Shown piece by piece: positions 36,642 to 43,200 of a DNA stretch of 64,000 nt; positions within the stretch are counted from its first letter, which is position 1, and each line of letters begins with the position of its first letter. A program made the translations under genes and the position numbers. The notes under the pieces are model-generated. The model saw only the letters and a list, made by a program, of their open reading frames with translations. It was not told where the DNA came from and did not search any database. This DNA comes from Bacteroides propionicigenes (GTDB lineage Bacteria; Bacteroidota; Bacteroidia; Bacteroidales; Bacteroidaceae), in assembly GCF_018390535.1 (NCBI RefSeq), contig NZ_JAHBBW010000004.1:124001-188000 (forward strand), in the 5' to 3' direction.

Positions 36642-37421
36642 TTACCAAACTTTCCATGGAGCCTGCCCCTTATCCCACATTTCATTCAACTCCGTATTGT
36701 CACGGAGTGTGTCCATCGGTTTCCAGAAACCAGTGTGACGATAGGCGTGCATATTGCCGTCTTTGGCTATCCGCTCCAGAGGGGTGCGCTCGAATATGGA
36801 TGTATCGTCATTATCCGGTATGTAACCGAACACTTCCGGTTCGCAGACAAAATAACCGGCATTAATCCAATTGCGGTCGCCGTCGGGCTTTTCCTGGAAA
36901 GAAAGTACCTTATCGGTATTCAGATCTATCTGCAAAGCACCGAATTTACCTCCCGGTTTATAGGCTGTCAACGAAAGAGCGGCCCCCGATGCCTCATGTA
37001 CGGCAAGAGTGTCAGCAATATTCAAATCCGTCACGCCATCGCCATAGGTCAGCAAAAAGCGTTCATTGCCGATGTATTTCTGAACCCGCTTGATGCGTCC
37101 GCCCGTCTGGGTGTTCAGCCCGGTATCTACCATGGTTACTTTCCAATTCTCGGAATGATTGTCAAGAATAGTAGTTGTATTGTTCGACAAATCTACAGTC
37201 ATGTCACTGTTATGCCGGAAATAATTGGCAAAATATTCTTTAATGACATACTGTTTGTAGCCACAACAGATTACAAATTCAGTGATGCCATAATGGCTGT
37301 AAGTTTTCATGATATGCCAAAGGATAGGTTTCCCGCCAATCTCTACCATCGGCTTGGGAATCAGATTGGTGGCTTCACTCAGACGTGTACCGAGACCACC
37401 GGCAAGTATTACCGCTTTCAT
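36642..37421 (-). CDS. rfbF: Glucose-1-phosphate cytidylyltransferase
   Basis: 259 residues, makes CDP-glucose from glucose 1-phosphate and CTP. The nucleotidyltransferase loop MKAVILAGGLGTRLSEATNL is followed by IPKPMVEIGGKPILWHIMK and the metal-site LTYGDGVTDLN; the sequence RNWINAGYFVCEPEVFGYIP is diagnostic of RfbF. It overlaps rfbH by four bases (ATGA), so the two are translationally coupled. First step of the CDP-sugar branch. Confidence 0.96.
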   Translation of the reverse strand: MKAVILAGGLGTRLSEATNLIPKPMVEIGGKPILWHIMKTYSHYGITEFVICCGYKQYVIKEYFANYFRHNSDMTVDLSNNTTTILDNHSENWKVTMVDTGLNTQTGGRIKRVQKYIGNERFLLTYGDGVTDLNIADTLAVHEASGAALSLTAYKPGGKFGALQIDLNTDKVLSFQEKPDGDRNWINAGYFVCEPEVFGYIPDNDDTSIFERTPLERIAKDGNMHAYRHTGFWKPMDTLRDNTELNEMWDKGQAPWKVW

Positions 37422-38752
37422 TTCACAAAATCCTTAATAGTGGTTATCATATAATCAAGCATATCATGAGTCATACCCGGATAGACACCTATCCAGAGTG
37501 TGTTGTTCATGATAAAGTCTGTACCGTCCAAATTACCGACAACACGGAATCCCTCACCGGAGCGACGCATCCCGTCAAAAGCCGGATGTTTCAGCAAATT
37601 ACCGGCAAAGAGATTGCGGGTCTGTATCTTCTTGTTTTCCAGATGTTGGGACAACTCGTTACGGGTGAATCCCGCATCTGCTTTTACCGAAAGCAGAAAG
37701 CCGAACCAGCTGGGATTTGAATTCTTCTGCGCTTCGGGAAGAATCAGACCCCGAGTACCTTCAAGCCCTTGTTTCAAATAAGAAAAATTCTTCCGGCGGG
37801 CTGCAACAATTCCATCCAGTTTATCCAGCTGCGCACAACCGATGGCAGCCTGCATATCAGTCACTTTCAAATTATAACCGAAATGGGAATAGACATATTT
37901 ATGATCGTAACCCAAAGGAAGCTCACCGAATTGTTTGGTAAAACGGCAACCGCAAGTATTGTCCACACCCCCTACACACCAACAGTCGCGCCCCCAGTCG
38001 CGGAATGAATTCACAATCTTATGCAATTGGAGATTGTTTGTATAGACAGCACCGCCTTCTCCCATAGTCATGTGATGAGGAGGATAAAAACTGCTGGTAC
38101 CGATATCTCCGATCGTACCGGTTTTTCTCTCTTCCCCATTGATTGTATAAGTAGAACCTAAAGCATCGCAGTTGTCCTCTACCAGCCAAAGGTTATGCTT
38201 GTCGCAAAAAGCCTTTACAGCCGCCAGATTAAAGGGGTTGCCCAAAGAGTGGGCTATCATAACCGCCTTTGTTCTCTCGGAATAAGCGGCTTCCAACTGT
38301 CTCACATCAATATTATATTCGGGAATAGTGACATCTACAAAAACCGGGACAGCTCCATACTGAATGCAGGGGGTGACAGTAGTAGGAAAGCCGCAAGCAA
38401 CGGTAATCACTTCATCACCACGCTTGATTTGCCGCTCACCCAACAAAGGCGATGTCAGTGCTGAAAAAGCCAACAAATTGGCGGAAGAACCTGAATTTGT
38501 CAAAGAACAGTATTTAACTCCCAGCCATGATGCAAAGCGCTTCTCAAATTTATGAGCCCATGGTCCGGCAGTCAGCCAAAAGTCAAGGGAAGAATCAACT
38601 AAATTGACCAGTTCGGCATGGTCGTAATAACGACCGCCATAATTCACAAAACTCTTGCCGGCGTCAAAAGGCTTTTTGTGCCCATGAACTTCAGCATAAT
38701 ATTCTTTGGTCAAAGCCAGAATTTGTTGTTTAAGTTCGTCTTTTCTATTCAT
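37418..38752 (-). CDS. rfbH: CDP-4-keto-6-deoxyglucose-3-dehydrase (E1, RfbH/DdhC)
   Basis: 444 residues, PMP-dependent iron-sulfur enzyme removing the C3 hydroxyl. It has an aminotransferase fold, but the Schiff-base lysine is replaced by histidine (YPPHHMTMGEGG, H226-H227), the hallmark of E1. The [2Fe-2S] cysteines are C257, C259, C267 and C269 (RDCWCVGG, NTCGCRF). PMP-site D193 is in VEDNCDALG. E1 needs an E3 ferredoxin-type reductase (DdhD/RfbI); none lies in this window. Situated between the priming transferase and rfbF. Confidence 0.96.
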   Translation of the reverse strand: MNRKDELKQQILALTKEYYAEVHGHKKPFDAGKSFVNYGGRYYDHAELVNLVDSSLDFWLTAGPWAHKFEKRFASWLGVKYCSLTNSGSSANLLAFSALTSPLLGERQIKRGDEVITVACGFPTTVTPCIQYGAVPVFVDVTIPEYNIDVRQLEAAYSERTKAVMIAHSLGNPFNLAAVKAFCDKHNLWLVEDNCDALGSTYTINGEERKTGTIGDIGTSSFYPPHHMTMGEGGAVYTNNLQLHKIVNSFRDWGRDCWCVGGVDNTCGCRFTKQFGELPLGYDHKYVYSHFGYNLKVTDMQAAIGCAQLDKLDGIVAARRKNFSYLKQGLEGTRGLILPEAQKNSNPSWFGFLLSVKADAGFTRNELSQHLENKKIQTRNLFAGNLLKHPAFDGMRRSGEGFRVVGNLDGTDFIMNNTLWIGVYPGMTHDMLDYMITTIKDFVK

Positions 38753-38763
38753 AAATATGACTT

Positions 38764-39855
38764 TTATTTTTTATCTCTCAAATAATCCCACCACAGATTC
38801 AGCCCTATCCAAATCACAATATCGGCAATCAACATCACCGTATTATTCACATAAGGCATCAACAGAATATTCGCTGCACTGAAAGCACAAGACATACAAA
38901 GCAAGCTCAGCATAGCCTTTCTCGGTGACAGACCGATAGCCAGCAATTTATGGTGAATATGATTCTTGTCCGGTTCAAAAGGGCTGTGCCCTTCACGAAT
39001 ACGAACCAAAACCACACGAATGACATCGAAAGAAGGAATTATCAGCGTGCTGAAAGCAATGATGAAAGCGCCTTCGGTATAAGGCATGACATCAGGATTC
39101 AGCTGGCTGTACTTTATGGCAAGGAAACTAAGCGTATAGCCCAAGGTCAGACTTCCCGTATCACCCATAAATATCTTGCGGGCACGCTCGGCGCTGCCGA
39201 AAACGTTGTAATAAAAAAACGGGACAAGCACACCGAAAGTGCCGGCAGCGAGCATGGCATAACTCCAAAGCCCTTTCTCTATAAAAAGAAAAGTGAATAT
39301 CAATAAAGCCACACTGCTCAAACCCGAAGCAAGACCGTCTATGCCGTCTATCAGATTGATTGCATTGGTTATGAAAACAACTGTAAGAACTGTGAAAGGC
39401 ATACCTATATATGCGGATATTTCATGTATGCCGAACAAACCGTACAAATCATTTATCCAAAGCCCCGATAAGGGAAAAAGGGCCGCACAAAATATCTGGA
39501 TAATAAACTTCTGGCGGTAACGGACACCGACAAGGTCATCGGCAATACCTGTCAGGTAAAGCAAGGTCATGCCGCAAGCAAACAGCAATAACTCCGGCAA
39601 CAAATAGCCGGCATAGACTGTGGAAATACTATCGCCGCACAACAGGCGGAAAGTATAGACAAGACAGAAAGAAAACAAGGTGGTCGGAAAGAAAGAAACA
39701 CCACCCAGACGGGGAATGGCTTTCTTATGCACCTTGCGCTCGTCCGGAATGTCGAACAGTTTCTTACGCATGGATATCAGCAAGATACGCGGAATCAGCA
39801 TACGGGCTATCAATGCCGATATCAAAAAGGTTAGAATAATAAAGAAAAGGTTCAC
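38764..39855 (-). CDS. Undecaprenyl-phosphate sugar-1-phosphate transferase (WecA/MraY family)
   Basis: 363 residues with about ten membrane helices. Conserved cytoplasmic loops: HKKAIPRLGGVSFFP, NAINLIDGIDGLASGLS (Asp pair), IFMGDTGSLTLGY, and the HIHHKLL loop. It transfers a sugar phosphate (usually HexNAc-1-P or a deoxysugar) onto the lipid carrier and thus starts repeat-unit assembly. First biosynthetic gene after upxY-upxZ. Specificity (GlcNAc versus other) is not predictable. Confidence 0.92.
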   Translation of the reverse strand: MNLFFIILTFLISALIARMLIPRILLISMRKKLFDIPDERKVHKKAIPRLGGVSFFPTTLFSFCLVYTFRLLCGDSISTVYAGYLLPELLLFACGMTLLYLTGIADDLVGVRYRQKFIIQIFCAALFPLSGLWINDLYGLFGIHEISAYIGMPFTVLTVVFITNAINLIDGIDGLASGLSSVALLIFTFLFIEKGLWSYAMLAAGTFGVLVPFFYYNVFGSAERARKIFMGDTGSLTLGYTLSFLAIKYSQLNPDVMPYTEGAFIIAFSTLIIPSFDVIRVVLVRIREGHSPFEPDKNHIHHKLLAIGLSPRKAMLSLLCMSCAFSAANILLMPYVNNTVMLIADIVIWIGLNLWWDYLRDKK

Positions 39856-39919
39856 GTGGGTGATGGAATAATAAGGTGACAGAGTGATAAGGCTATAGGG
39901 CGATAAGGGGGTAAAGGTG

Positions 39920-40396
39920 TTATTCTATAACCTCAAAAGGATATTGATTATCTTCCAGATTTTCCAATTCATTGATGATTTCAGCCTGTTCGGAAGTCAG
40001 TGATGTTGCGTCCCAAGTATTGATAATGGAATGGGCTTCCTTAGCCAGTTCTTCCTCATAGACCTCACCATAGCAATGGGTAAGAAGACGAACTTTCAAA
40101 AGCGAGTCCGGAAGTTTATCAAGAATCCCCCAGCAACGGTCGAGAAGGCGCTGTATATATTGCTGTTTGCGACCGTTGTCATAAAAAGTAGCGTTCAACG
40201 CTACGAGAATAGAAAGACAAAGTTCGGCTTCCTCCTCCGGAGTACTGCCTTCCGGAGAGTTGTACAAATTCAGTGCTTGTTCATAAACTTCGCGATTCAA
40301 ACGGGCGAAGTGATCGCTATAAATGGGACTGCCGTCCATCCCCAAGTCCAAGAGTTCATGGGCAAGGGTGTACAAAGATGAAACGTGATCGTTCAT
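39920..40396 (-). CDS. upxZ: UpxZ-family antagonist of capsule antitermination
   Basis: 158 residues, acidic and helical, no membrane segment. The sequence ELLDLGMDGSPIYSDHFARL, then REVYEQALNLYNSPEGSTPE and LCLSILVALNATFYDNGRKQ, matches UpxZ. In B. fragilis each UpxZ blocks the UpxY proteins of other capsule loci so that one capsule dominates (established). It is the second gene of the operon, 38 bases after upxY. Confidence 0.93.
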   Translation of the reverse strand: MNDHVSSLYTLAHELLDLGMDGSPIYSDHFARLNREVYEQALNLYNSPEGSTPEEEAELCLSILVALNATFYDNGRKQQYIQRLLDRCWGILDKLPDSLLKVRLLTHCYGEVYEEELAKEAHSIINTWDATSLTSEQAEIINELENLEDNQYPFEVIE

Positions 40397-40434
40397 TTTA
40401 TCTAAGATATAGAAGTTATTGAGTTACAAATATT

Positions 40435-40971
40435 TCAGTTACTATCTATCGGTTCTACGAGCGAGGAGTGGATAAATGTAGTGGCAACTGCCATGACACC
40501 TTCTATGTTTACCACCACACGACGGTCATGGCGAAGGCGGACAAATTCACCGATAGCCCCTTCGAAAATCCCGCCTGTGATACGTACTTTAGTACCTTTC
40601 ACCAATTTCAGTTCCTCCGGTTCCACATAAATTACAGCCTCATCATATGTACCTGCGACTAAAATAAAACTACGCATCTGTGCATCCGGAATAATAACCG
40701 GTTGGCGGGTTTCCCTATTCATTATATAACGTATAGGGATATTCAAAGAAAAATTATTTTTGATTTCATCAATACAAGCACGAGTGGAACGGATAAAGAC
40801 CAAATTGTGTATGGCAGGAACAAGCTTGCGAACACGACGTTCATTCCTTACGATGTATTCGTAATGCATAGGAATGAAATTCTCTATACCTTCCTTGTCA
40901 AGATAGTCTTTAAGAGATAATTCGCGGCTGTAAGTTACGCGGACAGCATACCAATGTAATTGACGGAGCAT
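40435..40971 (-). CDS. upxY: UpxY-family NusG-like transcription antiterminator
   Basis: 178 residues, specialised NusG paralogue. The NGN domain begins LHWYAVRVTYSRELSLKDYL (about 5-24) and a KOW-like segment appears in VRITGGIFEGAIGEFVRLRH. UpxY proteins load RNA polymerase in the 5' leader of their own locus and prevent early termination through the long capsule operon (established in B. fragilis). First gene after a leader of about 265 bases that starts at the invertible promoter. Confidence 0.94.
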   Translation of the reverse strand: MLRQLHWYAVRVTYSRELSLKDYLDKEGIENFIPMHYEYIVRNERRVRKLVPAIHNLVFIRSTRACIDEIKNNFSLNIPIRYIMNRETRQPVIIPDAQMRSFILVAGTYDEAVIYVEPEELKLVKGTKVRITGGIFEGAIGEFVRLRHDRRVVVNIEGVMAVATTFIHSSLVEPIDSN

Positions 40972-41236
40972 TACTAAACAAGAATCGTAAGATTTCGGAT
41001 AAAATAAAGTCTTGTGAAAAGGATATTCTTTGGGGACACCGGGGTTGTGAAGTACCTTCCGATCAATTCATGTAATGCAATTATTTCCAATAGTTTAGTC
41101 TGCATCCATATTATCCCAAAATTCCCCACTATCACAGAAAGAGAACGTTGAAACAGTTATGTGATCAATAAGCTCTTTTAAAAAGCTGTAAACGAATAAC
41201 TTAAAAACAAAAATAGTTTTTTAGACGTTCGTTTAA
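40972..41236 (-). promoter_or_regulatory. Long untranslated leader of the capsule operon (UpxY target region)
   Basis: About 265 bases lie between the predicted transcript start and the upxY start codon. No open frame is convincing. A small stem AGCTCTTTT / AAAAAGCT sits at 41171-41187 near the 5' end. Capsule leaders of this kind are where UpxY acts; I could not identify a strong intrinsic terminator here. Confidence 0.6.
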
Positions 41237-41444
41237 TAAACGCAAAGATATGGTAGTTTTTTGTACTGGCAAAATGTTTGATAGAAAATCTTTGATTTTT
41301 ATAGTCTTAGTATAAGATAAATACTTGTTAATGAAATAGTAACCTTTTCCAATAACCTCTGTTATTTTTTACGTTTTTCCACATAATTTCTACCCTGTAC
41401 TGTTCGCATCTGAACACTGTTTATTAAACGAACGTTTAAAAAAC
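41216..41444. promoter_or_regulatory. Invertible promoter segment flanked by 26-bp inverted repeats
   Basis: Left arm 41216-41241 and right arm 41419-41444 are inverted repeats (26 bases, one to two mismatches) sharing ACGTTCGTTTAATAAAC. Each contains a match to the Mpi serine-recombinase site pattern ARACGTWCGT as I recall it (AGACGTTCGT on the left, AAACGTTCGT on the right arm read inward). The 177 bases between carry one complete promoter. This is the arrangement of phase-variable Bacteroides capsule loci. Confidence 0.88.
41243..41273 (-). promoter_or_regulatory. Capsule operon promoter (ON orientation)
   Basis: On the minus strand: TTTG (41270-41273), a 19-base spacer, TATCTTTG (41243-41250). 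A perfect match to the Bacteroides consensus, pointing toward upxY, with the start site predicted inside or next to the left inverted repeat. Inversion between the arms would point it at the 3' end of lipB instead. Confidence 0.85.
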
Positions 41445-41513
41445 ACTATTCAGGTCTTTTTCCTACTATTTTTTAATGCCCACAGAACCAAAATCAAGAA
41501 GGTTTTTAATGAA

Positions 41514-41610
41514 GTTAACATCATTGGCAGTAATAAGTTAACATCGTGCAGACAGCAAGTTAACTAACTACAAAACAAAAAGTTAACATCATCACAAGAA
41601 TGATGTTAAC
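41514..41610. repeat. Array of five GTTAAC palindromes at 22-23 bp spacing
   Basis: GTTAAC begins at 41514, 41537, 41559, 41582 and 41605, giving steps of 23, 22, 23 and 23. Three copies continue as GTTAACATC. The spacing is about two helical turns, so all copies face the same side of the DNA. It lies between lipB and the invertible promoter. The last two copies also form the lipB terminator hairpin. Confidence 0.75.
41582..41610 (-). terminator. Rho-independent terminator of lipB
   Basis: Stem GTTAACATCAT / ATGATGTTAAC with a 7-base loop, followed on the minus strand by TTTTTGTTTTG. It lies about 27 bases beyond the lipB stop and would also shield the capsule leader from read-through. Confidence 0.75.
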
Positions 41611-41636
41611 TAACAATATTTCTCAATTTGCTTATC

Positions 41637-42293
41637 TTACAGCATAACTTTCAGCTCATGGCAAAGTCGCTCTTTCACCTCCTCCATTGGCATTGTCCGT
41701 CCTAACTCTTTTTGAAGCGAAGTCACTCCTTTATCTATAAATCCGCAAGGATTGATATAACTGAAATAGCGTAAATCCGTATTGATATTGAATGCCAAAC
41801 CATGCATCGTGACGTAGTGACTACTGCGCACACCGATGGCACAAATTTTACGGGCGCGCGAAGAATCTCCATCCAGCCACACACCGGTAGCTTTCTCCAT
41901 ACGACCGGCAGTTATCCCATAAGAAACACAAACACGGATTACGGCTTCTTCCAGTAAATGCACATATTCTTTCAATCCCAAAGAGAACTCTTCCAAATTC
42001 AAAATGGGATAACAAACAAGCTGCCCCGGACCATGATAAGTAATATCACCGCCCCGGTCTATATGGTATAATGAAGCGCCTATCGCACAAAGCTGTTCTT
42101 CACTCAGCAACATATTGCCTTCCTTACCGCTACGTCCCAGCGTATATACATGCGGATGTTCACAAAGCACAATATGATTTACATACTCCTCCCCCGCCTG
42201 TTTGGCTTGTACAAGTGCATCAAACCACTCAGTCTGTCTGTCCCATGCTTCGGCATAGGGAACTGTTTTCCAATCTGATATTTCCAATCTCAT
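41637..42293 (-). CDS. lipB: Octanoyltransferase LipB
   Basis: Transfers octanoate from acyl-carrier protein to lipoyl domains, first step of lipoate synthesis. 218 residues. Motifs: HVYTLGRSG, the signature RGGDITYHGPGQLVCYPI, the catalytic Lys in RKICAIGVR and the catalytic Cys in YINPCGFIDKGVTSL. The promoter 42298-42328 predicts a transcript start at or very near the A of the ATG at 42293, so the mRNA may be leaderless. lipA is not adjacent. gcvP, whose partner GcvH needs lipoate, lies 9 kb away. Confidence 0.95.
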   Translation of the reverse strand: MRLEISDWKTVPYAEAWDRQTEWFDALVQAKQAGEEYVNHIVLCEHPHVYTLGRSGKEGNMLLSEEQLCAIGASLYHIDRGGDITYHGPGQLVCYPILNLEEFSLGLKEYVHLLEEAVIRVCVSYGITAGRMEKATGVWLDGDSSRARKICAIGVRSSHYVTMHGLAFNINTDLRYFSYINPCGFIDKGVTSLQKELGRTMPMEEVKERLCHELKVML

Positions 42294-42297
42294 AAAA

Positions 42298-42328
42298 CAA
42301 ATATACTACTTTTTCTCATTTCCACAAA
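42298..42328 (-). promoter_or_regulatory. lipB promoter
   Basis: Minus strand: TTTG at 42325-42328, a 19-base spacer, TATATTTG at 42298-42305. It overlaps the divergent AraC promoter (TTTC, 19 bases, TAACTTTG at 42335-42342), so the two genes could compete for polymerase. Confidence 0.72.
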
Positions 42329-42365
42329 AAAGCGTAACTTTGCGCAGACCAAAACGACAACACTT

Positions 42366-43199
42366 ATGGAATTTCCCCAAGTCGATCTCCCCGTAGACCT
42401 GATTGCATGGACAGATGTAACAGAAGACATTCTGAACATATACAAGCAATCATGCCGCCTGAAAGCATGTATCTTCGCATTGTGTATCGAAGGTTCCATT
42501 ACGGTATCTATCAATTTAATGGATACCGAAATCAAACAAGGAGACTTTGTAACGCTTCTCCCCGGCACTATCATCCAGTTCTACGGACAGAAAGAAAAAG
42601 TACGCATCGGATTCGCCGGATTTTCCGAACATTGTCTCAACGGAGTCAACATAATCCAGTCTACCATGAGTTCGTACTCCAAGATTATAGAAACTCCTGT
42701 TATACCCCTCAACGAGACTGTCGCATCCTATTTCAGAGACTATTTCGCATTGCTGGCACGTGTCTCCACCGGTCCCTATATGCCCAAAACACGAATGGCG
42801 CAAAATGTGCTGGACACCCTACTCTATGGCGTCAATGAACTATACAGCAACCGTCCCGACTCGCAAAACAGGATGAAGAGCCGGAAAGAGGAAATCTGCC
42901 GTGAGTTCATACAACTGGTCATCGAAAACTACACCACCGAACGCCGCGCACAGTTTTATGCCGGGAAACTGGGTATATCTCTGCAGCACCTCAGCACCAC
43001 CATCAAACAAGTGACAGGCAAAAATGTACTGGATATAATTGCGCACGTCGTTATTATCGACATAAAAGCCAAACTGAAATCCACCGACATGACTATTCAG
43101 GAAATAGCCTATTCGCTGAATTTCCCCAGCGCCTCGTTTTTCGGAAAATACTTCAAGAGACACATGGGCATGAGTCCGTTGGAGTATAGAAACAGCTGA
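42366..43199 (+). CDS. AraC-family transcriptional regulator
   Basis: 277 residues. The N-terminal half (about 1-170) is a cupin-like sensing domain (KACIFALCIEGSITVSINLM, GDFVTLLPGTIIQFYG). The C-terminal half (about 180-277) holds two helix-turn-helix motifs: AGKLGISLQHLSTTIKQVTG and TIQEIAYSLNFPSASFFGKY, ending FKRHMGMSPLEYR. Its ligand and targets are unknown. The stop lies one base from the convergent stop of the P-type ATPase gene, so it may or may not regulate the metal cluster. TAACTTTG at 42335-42342 is its -7 box. Confidence 0.93.
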   Translation: MEFPQVDLPVDLIAWTDVTEDILNIYKQSCRLKACIFALCIEGSITVSINLMDTEIKQGDFVTLLPGTIIQFYGQKEKVRIGFAGFSEHCLNGVNIIQSTMSSYSKIIETPVIPLNETVASYFRDYFALLARVSTGPYMPKTRMAQNVLDTLLYGVNELYSNRPDSQNRMKSRKEEICREFIQLVIENYTTERRAQFYAGKLGISLQHLSTTIKQVTGKNVLDIIAHVVIIDIKAKLKSTDMTIQEIAYSLNFPSASFFGKYFKRHMGMSPLEYRNS

Positions 43200-43200
43200 C

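Noticed and set aside
40972..41636. Invertase gene next to the invertible promoter
   Set aside because: No open frame of recombinase size or motif is present; the recombinase must be elsewhere.
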